Source: Peptoniphilus lacydonensis
GTDB lineage: Bacteria; Bacillota; Clostridia; Tissierellales; Peptoniphilaceae
Assembly: GCF_900106515.1 (NCBI RefSeq)
Contig: NZ_FNWF01000003.1
Location: 744,001-808,000, forward strand
Length of the DNA: 64,000 nt
Reading direction: 5' to 3'
Shown piece by piece: positions 1 to 8,298 of the stretch. Within the stretch, counting starts at the first letter, position 1. Each line of letters begins with the position of its first letter. The notes beneath the pieces are model-generated. The model saw nothing but the letters and a program-made list of their open reading frames with translations. It ran no database searches and was not told the origin of the DNA. The translations under genes were made by a program, and so were the position numbers.

Positions 1-458
1 ATTTGCCCAATTCCTATTGCTGTCAAAAGTCCATTTATTAAAACGTCATCATCTAAATCAAATTTGTCACTCATTGCCATTAAAGCAGCAGGTAAAATAC
101 CTGAACTTCCTGCAGTAGGTGCAGCTGCAATAGTTCCCATATTTGCATTTGTTTCAGATGTGGAAAAGGCCATAGCCATTGCTCTAACTAAAGCTTTATT
201 AGTTACAGGCTCTTTTTCTTTTTGATAGTCGAACATTTTTTTTGCAAATCCGTCTATCATTTTATATTCAGTATCATAAGATTTTTCTAAAGTATTCTGT
301 GAAGACTTTTTCATTACATTTAAAATTTCTCTAAGGCGCGACTTCATTTCCTCTTCACTAATTTTCAAACTCTTAGTCTGATCTTCTAAAACTAAATCAT
401 AAAAGTGGATGTTTTCATCATTACATTTTTTAATTATCTCTTGTGCTGTATTTAACAT
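1..458 (-). CDS. sdaAA: L-serine dehydratase, alpha subunit (partial, C-terminus outside window)
   Basis: Catalytic subunit of the oxygen-sensitive iron-sulfur L-serine dehydratase, which deaminates serine to pyruvate and ammonia in the cytoplasm. Reading leftwards from an ATG at 458, about 152 residues are visible. They start MLNTAQEIIKK and include the family segment PTAGSSGILPAALMAMS near residues 114-130. The 4Fe-4S cysteines expected further on are outside the window. The ATG follows the stop codon of the beta-subunit gene directly (TAAATG), and a GGAGG lies inside the end of that gene, so the two are translationally coupled and probably made in equal amounts. In an amino-acid fermenter this enzyme would feed serine into pyruvate metabolism. 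The family assignment is firm; only the end is missing. Confidence 0.93.
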   Translation of the reverse strand, partial: MLNTAQEIIKKCNDENIHFYDLVLEDQTKSLKISEEEMKSRLREILNVMKKSSQNTLEKSYDTEYKMIDGFAKKMFDYQKEKEPVTNKALVRAMAMAFSTSETNANMGTIAAAPTAGSSGILPAALMAMSDKFDLDDDVLINGLLTAIGIGQ

Positions 459-1127
459 TTAAACCTCCACATATTTTGATTCAATATATCTACTATTATC
501 TAAAAGTTTATTCTTAACCGATTCACTAGCTTTTTCATCAAGCTCAACAGTTAAAGTTACAATATTCTTAAGTTCATCTTTTGCTGTATTTATAGACTCT
601 ATATTGTAATCTTCTTCTGCAAGTACAGTAGAAACTTCTGCTATAACTCCTGTTTGTTCAGGATATTGAAATAAAAAAGTTGGAAATCTTCCATCAAAAT
701 TAACTTTTATTCCATTTATCTCTACTATTATTATATTTCCACCGCCAATTGACGATCCAATTACATATTCACTAGTGCCATCTTTATAATTAAACACTAC
801 TTTTACAGTATTTGGATGATAATCTTCACCTAAATTAGTAGGAATAAATTTATAATTAATTCCTCTTGTATCGGCAATTTTGTAAGCATCTCTTATAGAA
901 TCGTCAAAAGTTTCAAAACCCATTATGCCACCTAAAAGTGCCTTGTCTGTTCCATGCCCCTTATATGTATATGCAAAAGATCCGTGAAGATAAAAATCCA
1001 CGCTCTCATAATTTTTAGGACAAATTTTTGCTGCAACTCTTCCAATTTTACAAGCGCCAGCTGTATGTGATGAAGATGGACCAACCATTATAGGTCCAAG
1101 TATTTCAAAAGAAGTGTATTCCTTCAT
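459..1127 (-). CDS. sdaAB: L-serine dehydratase, iron-sulfur-dependent, beta subunit
   Basis: Beta subunit of the two-chain bacterial L-serine dehydratase (222 residues, normal length). The N-terminus carries the family signature GPIMVGPSSSHTAGA at residues 11-25, which forms part of the substrate site. The C-terminal third (about 150-222) is an ACT domain (TGVIAEVSTVLAEEDYNIES), a small-molecule-binding fold thought to sense serine. The start is an ATG with GTAGGAGG eight or so bases upstream. The alpha-subunit gene follows with no gap. A sigma-A-like promoter lies just upstream. No sign of damage or transfer. Confidence 0.96.
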   Translation of the reverse strand: MKEYTSFEILGPIMVGPSSSHTAGACKIGRVAAKICPKNYESVDFYLHGSFAYTYKGHGTDKALLGGIMGFETFDDSIRDAYKIADTRGINYKFIPTNLGEDYHPNTVKVVFNYKDGTSEYVIGSSIGGGNIIIVEINGIKVNFDGRFPTFLFQYPEQTGVIAEVSTVLAEEDYNIESINTAKDELKNIVTLTVELDEKASESVKNKLLDNSRYIESKYVEV

Positions 1128-1153
1128 TAAATGTACCTCCTACTTTTAAAGAT

Positions 1154-1182
1154 ATTTTAGCATAAAGTGTTAATTTTGTGAA
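1154..1182 (-). promoter_or_regulatory. Putative sigma-A promoter of sdaAB-sdaAA
   Basis: On the minus strand a TTCACA (-35, 1182-1177) is followed after 17 bases by TAAAAT (-10, 1159-1154) with an upstream TG (extended -10). It sits about 30 bases before the sdaAB start codon. Read by eye; not tested. Confidence 0.5.
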
Positions 1183-1325
1183 TTAAATTATACTCCCAAA
1201 ATCTTCTTTCTTTTTACTATTAAATAATTTCAATACCTAAAAATAAAAACTTTAAAAACACTAGATAATTTAGTAGTTAAAATTGATTTCAAAATAAATA
1301 GATATTTAAAGTATGTAAAATATGC

Positions 1326-1331
1326 TATAAT
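1326..1331 (+). promoter_or_regulatory. Putative extended -10 element of the AbgT transporter gene
   Basis: Perfect TATAAT preceded by TGC (extended -10) about 37 bases before the ATG at 1368. No good -35 hexamer is seen at the usual distance, as is common for extended -10 promoters. Confidence 0.5.
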
Positions 1332-1356
1332 ATTTTTCTGAGAATATTCTTTATAC

Positions 1357-1399
1357 AAGGAGGATTTATGAAAGAAAAAAAGTTAAAGATCAAAATGAT
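1357..1399 (+). other. Expected 5' end of the AbgT gene, out of frame by one base at a run of seven A
   Basis: A strong ribosome binding site (AAGGAGG, 1358-1364) precedes an ATG at 1368. That reading frame runs through a run of seven A (about 1375-1381) and stops at 1413-1415 after 15 codons. If the run had eight A, the ATG would read straight into the transporter (MKEKKVKDQNDVGGFLK). So either a base is missing in this copy, the read has an indel, or the gene uses slippage on the A run. Confidence 0.7.
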
Positions 1400-2938
1400 G
1401 TGGGCGGATTTTTAAAAGGCGTCGAAAGAGTGGGAAATAAATTACCTCACCCTGCCATGATTTTTGCACTACTTTGTTTAATTGTAATAATTATTTCACA
1501 TTTTACTGCAAAGTCTGGACTTAGCGTTACATATTTTGATGCTAAAGCAAAGGAAAAAGTAACTAAAGAAGCTGTATCTTTACTTAACTGGGAAGGACTC
1601 GCTTATATTTTTAACTCTGCAACAGAAAACTTCACAAGCTTCGAACCTTTGGGTACAGTCTTAGTAGCTATGCTTGGTGTTGGTGTTGCAGAACACAGCG
1701 GACTTTTCAACGCAAGTTTAAAAAGACTACTTTCTAATGTAAACCCTACAATTCTAACTGCAACAGTAGTTTTTGCAGGTGTAATTTCAAATATCGCATC
1801 TGATGCAGGTTATATAGTAGTAGTTCCACTTGGAGCTTTGATTTTTGCAAATGCAGGTCGTCACCCTCTTGCTGGTATCGCCGCTGCCTTTGCTGGAGTA
1901 AGTGGAGGCTTTTCTGCAAACTTATTACTTGGAACAACTGACCCGCTACTCACTAACATAACAAACGAAGCTTTAAAAGCTGGTGGCATTGATTTAGAAC
2001 TAGCTGCAACTTGTAACTGGTACTTCTTATTTGTTTCAACATTTTTAATTACAATAATAGGTACTCTTGTAACAAATAAAATTGTAGAAAAAAATTTAGG
2101 TAATTACACAGGATCTTATAAAGCAGATGAAACTCCCCTTACTGACCTTGAAAAAAAGGGGCTTAATAAAGCTCTTATAGCTCTTATAATTTATGCAGTA
2201 ATAATGGCACTTCTCATGTTCCCATCTAATGCACCTTTTAGAGTTTTAGAAGAAGGCAAAAATGCAAAAACACTTAAATTTTTCTTAGGTCACGGTTTAA
2301 TTCCTGGAATGTTACTTTTATTTATGATTCCTGGTATCGTTTATGGTAAAACAGTTGGAACTATAAAAAACTCACATGACTTTGTTGACACTATGACAAA
2401 GGCAATGCAAGGAATGGGCGGATACTTAGTTTTAGCATTTTTTGCATCTCAATTTGTAAATTACTTTAACACTACAAATCTAGGGCTGATACTTGCAAAA
2501 AATGGTGCTGATTTCTTAAAATCAATTAACTTAAATGGACTTCCGCTTTTAATTATATTTATCTTAGTTTCAGCATTTTTAAATTTATTTATGGGATCTG
2601 CTTCTGCAAAGTGGGCAATAATGGCTCCAATATTTGTGCCAATGATGTATGAAATTGGTCTATCTCCTGCACTTACACAAGTTGCATATAGAATTGGTGA
2701 CTCTTCAACAAATATTATCACACCGCTTATGTCTTACTTTGCAATGATAGTTGTATTTATGCAAAAATATGACAAAGATTCTGGCCTCGGAACCCTCACA
2801 TCTATGATGCTTCCATACTCAATGTTCTTCCTACTTGGATGGACACTTCTAATGATTGTGTGGTATCTACTTGGAATTCCAGTTGGTCCTGACGCACCAC
2901 TTCATGTACAAGACATGGTTACAATGTTATTTATATAA
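1400..2938 (+). CDS. AbgT-family transporter (p-aminobenzoyl-glutamate transporter-like)
   Basis: Integral membrane transporter of the AbgT family. Characterised members import p-aminobenzoyl-glutamate or export sulfonamides using an ion gradient; the substrate here is unknown. The open frame from GTG at 1400 gives 512 residues, close to family length. It holds the conserved start VERVGNKLPHP, the segment SNIASDAGYIVVVPLGALIF near residues 130-150, FMGSASAKWAIMAPIFVPM near 398-417, and RIGDSSTNIITPLMSYF near 430-447. About a dozen hydrophobic segments are visible. The GTG at 1400 has no ribosome binding site; the likely true start is the ATG at 1368, which needs a one-base shift in an A run. 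If no slippage occurs, expression may be poor or phase-variable. A terminator follows. Confidence 0.88.
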   Translation: MGGFLKGVERVGNKLPHPAMIFALLCLIVIIISHFTAKSGLSVTYFDAKAKEKVTKEAVSLLNWEGLAYIFNSATENFTSFEPLGTVLVAMLGVGVAEHSGLFNASLKRLLSNVNPTILTATVVFAGVISNIASDAGYIVVVPLGALIFANAGRHPLAGIAAAFAGVSGGFSANLLLGTTDPLLTNITNEALKAGGIDLELAATCNWYFLFVSTFLITIIGTLVTNKIVEKNLGNYTGSYKADETPLTDLEKKGLNKALIALIIYAVIMALLMFPSNAPFRVLEEGKNAKTLKFFLGHGLIPGMLLLFMIPGIVYGKTVGTIKNSHDFVDTMTKAMQGMGGYLVLAFFASQFVNYFNTTNLGLILAKNGADFLKSINLNGLPLLIIFILVSAFLNLFMGSASAKWAIMAPIFVPMMYEIGLSPALTQVAYRIGDSSTNIITPLMSYFAMIVVFMQKYDKDSGLGTLTSMMLPYSMFFLLGWTLLMIVWYLLGIPVGPDAPLHVQDMVTMLFI

Positions 2939-2963
2939 TAATTTTAATATTCTCAAAAATAAA

Positions 2964-2993
2964 CCCGATGGATTTTTTCATCGGGAATTTTTG
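2964..2993 (+). terminator. Intrinsic terminator of the AbgT gene
   Basis: A 7-bp stem CCCGATG/CATCGGG with an 8-base loop is followed by AATTTTT. It lies 25 bases after the stop codon. Confidence 0.8.
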
Positions 2994-3022
2994 TATTATA
3001 AACTTTAAATTAATATGCTGAA

Positions 3023-3721
3023 TTAACCTACTCCAAAATCTGTTATTTCAAATAAAATATCCACATTAGGATCATCTTCCAAATATTTATATTTTTTAAC
3101 AAACCACTCGACTAATTCCTCATCTCTTTTTATATTTGTACTATTATTCATAAAAATATTAACTGTGGCATGGGGAAATTTTTTTATAATTTCCATATCT
3201 CTATCTATCATTTCTTTAGTCTGACCTTTTATTCCAACCATGACACATGGAGAGTCAAAATATTTTTTCACTTCTCTATAATCTTTAAAGTCTGCACCCT
3301 TTTTTAACACTTCTTCTCTAAAATCATTGTCAAAGGTTTCTATTCCCGTTTTAAAAATTATGGGCACATTAAAAAATTCTCTAATCTCATCTAATCTATT
3401 TCTGTAAATCCAATGAGCTTCAAAAAATAACTTTTTTATATTCTTGTCTTCAACAACTCTTTTTATTTCTTCTAATGTTTTTTGTGTCAAATCAAAAACT
3501 GATGCAGAATCTATGACTTCTAATACGCCATATTCTCCTGTTACATTTTTTAAAACTTCTAAATTTATTTTGTCAATTTTTTCTTCATCTATTTCATTGT
3601 CGTAAATGTAGTCGCAAAAAGTGCACTTCCCCCATTTACATGGCCTCGCTTTTAAAAGCACTATCTCTCTTTTATTTTTATTATTTATCTTTGAATACCT
3701 ATTTATAAAATCATCTCCCAA
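3023..3721 (-). CDS. Radical SAM superfamily protein of unknown substrate
   Basis: Short radical-SAM protein (232 residues). An iron-sulfur-binding cysteine cluster sits near residues 28-36: RPCKWGKCTFCDY, spaced C-x4-C-x2-C rather than the classic C-x3-C-x2-C. Downstream are strand motifs typical of the partial TIM barrel (LEVIDSASVFD, FKTGIETFD, CVMVGIKGQT). It is shorter than most radical-SAM enzymes, and no second domain or extra cluster is seen. It stands alone between two plus-strand genes. Similar proteins are annotated only as radical SAM, so I give no reaction. Confidence 0.8.
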   Translation of the reverse strand: MGDDFINRYSKINNKNKREIVLLKARPCKWGKCTFCDYIYDNEIDEEKIDKINLEVLKNVTGEYGVLEVIDSASVFDLTQKTLEEIKRVVEDKNIKKLFFEAHWIYRNRLDEIREFFNVPIIFKTGIETFDNDFREEVLKKGADFKDYREVKKYFDSPCVMVGIKGQTKEMIDRDMEIIKKFPHATVNIFMNNSTNIKRDEELVEWFVKKYKYLEDDPNVDILFEITDFGVG

Positions 3722-3945
3722 TAAAACCTATTAAATATTCTACCATATAAAACATAAATATCTTTATCACAAATTTATATTTCTTTTGGATAAATCTTAA
3801 AAGTTGATTTTTAATCTAATTTTCTCTATACTAATTGTTATAGAATAAACTTTTATGAAAAGTTTTACATAATAAATTTTAATTGTTTCGTTAGTTTTAT
3901 ATTGTATTATTTAGGATTGATTAGAATAAAATTGAGAGGAAATAT

Positions 3946-4788
3946 ATGGCGGTAAAAATAATTATTGATTCTACTTGTGATGTAGATAAAAATGTGGAAG
4001 ACAAGTTTATAAAAGTTCCTCTTCATGTTACTTTTGGAGAAGAAGATTTTATAGATACAGTAGATATTACAAAGGACGAATTTTATGAAAAACTGGAAAG
4101 TTCAGATGAACTTCCAAAAACAAGTCATCCATCTCCACAAGCATTTATTGATGAGTATCAAAAAGTTGTAAATAATGGTGACAAAGCTGTCGTGATTTGT
4201 CTTACTTCAGGTTTTTCAGGTACATATGAAGTTGCACTTATGGCAAGCGAAGAATTTAAGGACAAAATTTTTGTAGTTGACTCTCTCCAATCATGTACTG
4301 GAGGAGGTGTAATAGCAGAATATGCCCTTAGACTTAGCGAAGAAGGTAAATCTGCAAAAGAAATTTTTGAAATCTTAGAAAAAGAAAAATTTAGAGTTAG
4401 CACTATGGCAGTTGTTGATACTTTAAAATATTTGGAAAAAGGCGGTAGACTTTCAAAGGCCTCTGCTCTAGTGGGAAATTTATTGTCAGTAAAAATTATT
4501 TTGGCTATGAAAGATGGAATAGTTGTTGCTATTGGAAAGGCAAAGGGAACTAAAAATGCAAATAATCTTTTCTTACACGAGATTGAAAAGACTGGCGAAA
4601 TAGATTTTTCCATGCCAATCATATTTGGATACACAGGAAAAGATAGTGAAAAAATTCAAAAATACTTTAGGGAAGTTAAAAAATTCTGCGAAAAAGAAGT
4701 CCCAAATCCACCACTTGTTCAAATTGATAGTGTTATTGGCACTCACACAGGACCAGGTTCTCTATATGTTGCATTTTTTAACAAATAA
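3946..4788 (+). CDS. DegV family protein (fatty-acid-binding)
   Basis: Member of the DegV family (280 residues, usual length). These proteins bind a fatty acid between two domains; some (FakB) present it to the kinase FakA for phosphorylation and entry into phospholipid synthesis. Visible motifs are the N-terminal IIIDSTCDVD, the segment TSHPSPQAF near residues 59-67, SGFSGTYE near 89-96, and the C-terminal GTHTGPGSLYVAFF. No fakA kinase gene is in this window, so the FakB role is inference. It stands alone and ends in an intrinsic terminator. Confidence 0.9.
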   Translation: MAVKIIIDSTCDVDKNVEDKFIKVPLHVTFGEEDFIDTVDITKDEFYEKLESSDELPKTSHPSPQAFIDEYQKVVNNGDKAVVICLTSGFSGTYEVALMASEEFKDKIFVVDSLQSCTGGGVIAEYALRLSEEGKSAKEIFEILEKEKFRVSTMAVVDTLKYLEKGGRLSKASALVGNLLSVKIILAMKDGIVVAIGKAKGTKNANNLFLHEIEKTGEIDFSMPIIFGYTGKDSEKIQKYFREVKKFCEKEVPNPPLVQIDSVIGTHTGPGSLYVAFFNK

Positions 4789-4795
4789 TATTTTA

Positions 4796-4827
4796 GGCAT
4801 TTGTCTTTTGGCAAATGTCTTTTTTTA
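4796..4827 (+). terminator. Intrinsic terminator of the DegV gene
   Basis: Stem GGCATTTG/CAAATGTC (8 bp with one G-U pair), 8-base loop, then a run of eight T. Confidence 0.8.
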
Positions 4828-4915
4828 TTATTTTTTATAATTTCTTCTATGAAATATAGATTTCTTTATCTAATTATAATTCTGTGGTAAAATAAAAAAG
4901 ATAGGAGTTGATTTA

Positions 4916-5833
4916 TTGGAAAAAGAAACTGATTTTAAGGGACTTTTTAGACTTTTTACTAGGTCTTTATTTATTTTCATTATTGGAATGATTTTTCCCT
5001 TTTTTTATGTTTTATTTCCTTCTATGTTTGTAGTTGAATCTGTAAAAGAAGGAATTTTCAAAGTAATGGCAACTTTAGCTCTTCTTGTGCTTTTAATTGG
5101 TGCCTTAGCTGGACCTATTGTTGCAATTGTTATCTTTACAATTTTTGGCCCCTTTATTTTAATTTTTCACTATATGATTATCACAGATAGATCTGTATCC
5201 ATGACTATTTTGGCTACATCTTTAATCTTTTTTATATCCATAATGGTTTTATTTTTTGCCTTTGGAATAAATGCAGATGTTCTAAATTCTAGTGAAACTA
5301 TTAATAAATTAATAAATTTTTATACAAATTTTGCAAGTGAAGCTGGTCTAAATGATGTTGACCTTGCCTTATTTTCTGAAAATGCAAAAATCTATTACAA
5401 AAAGTTTTTGCAAATTTTGCCCTCTGTTCTAGTTATTTCTTCTGTGGTTATTTCTTATATAACTTATACTACTGCTGGAAGAACTTTAATTACAAAGGGA
5501 AAATTTATAAGACAACCTTCTTCTTTGGAATTTCTAAAACTTCCAAAAGAAGTTATTATTCTGTCAATTGTAACTGTTGCTATTTTTAGTTTAACTGGCG
5601 ATTATTTTGGCCCTTCTGGGCAAGTTTTTATTATAAATTTGATGAATGTAATCTTTTTTATGCTCTTTGCATCTGGGATAGCTGTAATTAAATTTTATAT
5701 GACAAGATCAAATCTAAAAAGTTTTTTACAGTTTTTAATTATTGCTCTATGCCTTACTATTTCTTCACTTCAAATTTTTGTGATGATAATAGGGGCCCTT
5801 GATCAAATTGTAACCTTTAGAAAAATTAATTGA
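4916..5833 (+). CDS. yybS: YybS-like multi-span membrane protein (DUF2232)
   Basis: Hydrophobic protein of 305 residues with about eight membrane segments. I assign it to the DUF2232/YybS group from its topology and position: in Bacillus the order yybS-yybT(gdpP)-rplI-dnaC is conserved, and here it sits directly before gdpP, rplI and dnaB. The function of YybS is not established. The start is TTG at 4916, with AGGAG 8 bases upstream (4903-4907). Its TGA stop is about 11 bases before the chosen gdpP start, so the two are co-transcribed and probably coupled. Confidence 0.8.
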   Translation: MEKETDFKGLFRLFTRSLFIFIIGMIFPFFYVLFPSMFVVESVKEGIFKVMATLALLVLLIGALAGPIVAIVIFTIFGPFILIFHYMIITDRSVSMTILATSLIFFISIMVLFFAFGINADVLNSSETINKLINFYTNFASEAGLNDVDLALFSENAKIYYKKFLQILPSVLVISSVVISYITYTTAGRTLITKGKFIRQPSSLEFLKLPKEVIILSIVTVAIFSLTGDYFGPSGQVFIINLMNVIFFMLFASGIAVIKFYMTRSNLKSFLQFLIIALCLTISSLQIFVMIIGALDQIVTFRKIN

Positions 5834-5844
5834 GTGAGAATATT

Positions 5845-7842
5845 ATGAAAAATAATTTTAAAATTAGTGATTTTCTTCCATATATTGTTTTTGCTCTTTG
5901 CATAGTTATATTTTTAATAGTTTTAAGACCCATAATTGGTATCATTGCACTTATTGCAATGGCCTATGTTTTATATATGACTTATAAAAAAATAACAACA
6001 AAAAATGAGAAGAATTTAAAACATATTGAAAAATTAAATGACAGGTTCGACTCCCTTACTAAGGAAGTAATATTTGATATGCCCTTTCCTCTTGTTGTAA
6101 CAGATGAAAAGGCAAAGATTCTTTGGTATAACACTCCCTTTATTAATTTATTTAATGAAGAGAGTGTTATCGAGAAGGATCTCGAAAACTTAATAGAAGA
6201 AATTGACATCTCAAATATTATAAATAGAAGCGGTGCCAACACTCTTCCTGTAGAAATCAATAAAAGATCTTTTAGCGTCTATACAAATGTTGTCGATGAT
6301 AAATCTGAAAAAGATGATGGCAAATCTGTTTTACTTTATTTTGTAGACAACACTGCCTATAAAGATTTAAAGGATAAATACACAGATGAATACCCTATTA
6401 TTGCAAAAATAGAAGTGGATAATTTCTCTGAAGCTGTTAGTTCTGCTCCATCAGAAATAAGGCCTATTCTAATTGCAGAAATTGACTCTACTATTTCTTC
6501 CTACTTTGAAGAGTACGATGCACTAGTTAGAAAATCTGACGAAGATTTATATCTTGTAGTTATGACTTTTAAATCTTTAATGATGCTAAAGGAAAAGAAA
6601 TTTGATATTTTAGATGATTTAAGAGATTTAAACAAAGGCAATTCCATTCCAATAACTCTATCTATTGGAGTATCTTCCTATGGACTTAATTTTAAAGATG
6701 CCTATATAGAATCGGATTCTTCCCTAGACCTTGCACTAGGTCGTGGAGGAGATCAAGCTGTTGTAAAAGTTGACGACAATTATGAATTTTTCGGTGGAAA
6801 ATCTAAAGCTGTGGAAAAGAGAAATAAAGTAAAAGCAAGAGTCATTGGCGAAGCTTTGAAACAATTAATAGATAGATCTGAAAATGTATATATAATGGGT
6901 CACAAAAATCCAGACATGGATGCCATTGGTGCTGCCATTGGATGTCTTCGTGCAACTTTAAATAGAAATAAAGAGGGCTATATTGTCCTTGAAAAATCTA
7001 ATCCATCAATTGACAATTTAATTGACAGGATGAAGGAAGAAGAGCCAGAACTTTATGAAAAAGTTATTTCAAGAGAAACTGCACTAAATAGAATCAAACA
7101 TTCTTCACTTCTAGTAGTAGTCGATAATCACAAACCTTCTTTTACAGAATGTCCTGAACTTATTGACAAGACAAATCAAATTGTTGTAATTGATCACCAT
7201 AGGCGTGGAAAGGAATTTGTAGAAGATCCTGTTCTAAGTTATGTTGAACCCTACGCTTCATCTACTTGTGAATTAATAACTGAAATGCTAACTTATATGT
7301 CAGATGATTTAAACTTAACTCACTTCGAAGCAGATGCACTTATGAGTGGGATTGTAGTCGACACGAAAAACTTCTCTTTTCAAACTGGTGTCAGAACTTT
7401 TGAAGCAGCTTCAGTTTTAAAAAGAGCTGGTGCAAATATGATTAAAGTAAAGGCACTTTTCCAAGACGATTTGGACACTATGCTTTATAGAGCAGAAGTA
7501 ATTCACAATACAAAAATAATCCACGATAATATTGCAGTTTCAAGATTTAATAAATCTGCAAATAATTCTGTCTTAGTTGCAGCTCAAGCAGCTGATGCTC
7601 TTTTGGATATTAACGGAATTGACGCATCCTTTGTTTTAACAATAAACGATGGCAAAACTCACATATCTGGAAGATCTCGTGGCGAAATTGTATCAGTTCA
7701 ACTTATACTTGAAAAAATTGGAGGTGGCGGTCACTTAAACATGGCTGGTGCACAACTTGATACTACTGATCTAGACGAAGCAGAAAAAACTCTAATAGAT
7801 GCGATAGAAGAATATTTAGAAGATAATAAAAGCGAGGAATAA
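5845..7842 (+). CDS. gdpP: Cyclic-di-AMP phosphodiesterase GdpP (DHH family)
   Basis: Membrane-anchored enzyme that hydrolyses the second messenger c-di-AMP to pApA, controlling potassium and cell-wall homeostasis. About 665 residues. Order: two membrane spans (about 5-50), a PAS-like domain (about 55-150), a degenerate GGDEF domain (about 160-310), then the DHH domain and DHHA1. Metal-binding motifs are seen: MGHKNPDMDAIGAAIG near 350, VVVDNHKPSF, VVIDHHRRG near 450, and the C-terminal GGGGHLNMAGAQL near 630. I prefer the ATG at 5845, preceded by GAGTGAG; a TTG at 5830 in the same frame would overlap the yybS stop. It is in an operon with rplI and dnaB (rplI starts 3 bases after its stop). 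Confidence 0.95.
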   Translation: MKNNFKISDFLPYIVFALCIVIFLIVLRPIIGIIALIAMAYVLYMTYKKITTKNEKNLKHIEKLNDRFDSLTKEVIFDMPFPLVVTDEKAKILWYNTPFINLFNEESVIEKDLENLIEEIDISNIINRSGANTLPVEINKRSFSVYTNVVDDKSEKDDGKSVLLYFVDNTAYKDLKDKYTDEYPIIAKIEVDNFSEAVSSAPSEIRPILIAEIDSTISSYFEEYDALVRKSDEDLYLVVMTFKSLMMLKEKKFDILDDLRDLNKGNSIPITLSIGVSSYGLNFKDAYIESDSSLDLALGRGGDQAVVKVDDNYEFFGGKSKAVEKRNKVKARVIGEALKQLIDRSENVYIMGHKNPDMDAIGAAIGCLRATLNRNKEGYIVLEKSNPSIDNLIDRMKEEEPELYEKVISRETALNRIKHSSLLVVVDNHKPSFTECPELIDKTNQIVVIDHHRRGKEFVEDPVLSYVEPYASSTCELITEMLTYMSDDLNLTHFEADALMSGIVVDTKNFSFQTGVRTFEAASVLKRAGANMIKVKALFQDDLDTMLYRAEVIHNTKIIHDNIAVSRFNKSANNSVLVAAQAADALLDINGIDASFVLTINDGKTHISGRSRGEIVSVQLILEKIGGGGHLNMAGAQLDTTDLDEAEKTLIDAIEEYLEDNKSEE

Positions 7843-7844
7843 AA

Positions 7845-8294
7845 ATGAAAGTAATTTTAATTAAGGACGACAAAAATCTAGGACCAAAAGGAAGCATTGT
7901 AAATGCAAAAACTGGTTATGCGAGAAACTTTTTGATTCCAAGAGGAGTTGCAATTGAAGCAACAAAAGAGAACATGGAAACTTGGAAGAAAAATAAAATT
8001 GAAGAAGAAAAAATTGAAAAAGAAAATCGTGCAAAAGCAATGGAAGACAAGAAAAAGATTGAAGATATAACTCTCACAATTAAGGCAAAAGCTGGCGAAG
8101 GCGGAAGACTTTTTGGAGCAATCACATCTTCTGACATTGCGAAAAATTTAAAAAGCGAATACAAAATAGACGTCGACAAGAAAAAAATTGACTTAGCAGA
8201 AAATATAAAAGAAGCTGGAATTAAAAAAATTGACATCAAATTATACACAGATGTTGTTGCAACTTTAAAGGTAAACATTAGACCTGAATCTTGA
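7845..8294 (+). CDS. rplI: 50S ribosomal protein L9
   Basis: Large-subunit ribosomal protein L9 (149 residues, normal length). The N-terminal rRNA-binding domain carries the signature DKNLGPKGSIVNAKTGYARN at residues 8-27. A lysine/glutamate-rich connecting helix spans about 40-75, and the C-terminal domain starts with AGEGGRLFGAITSSDI near 85. It is tucked between gdpP and dnaB, an arrangement conserved in many Firmicutes. GAGGAA precedes the ATG. Confidence 0.98.
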   Translation: MKVILIKDDKNLGPKGSIVNAKTGYARNFLIPRGVAIEATKENMETWKKNKIEEEKIEKENRAKAMEDKKKIEDITLTIKAKAGEGGRLFGAITSSDIAKNLKSEYKIDVDKKKIDLAENIKEAGIKKIDIKLYTDVVATLKVNIRPES

Positions 8295-8298
8295 TTTT

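Noticed and set aside
4625-4840. 71-codon plus-strand frame at the end of the DegV gene
   Set aside because: It is in a shifted frame inside the DegV gene and runs through its terminator; no ribosome binding site.
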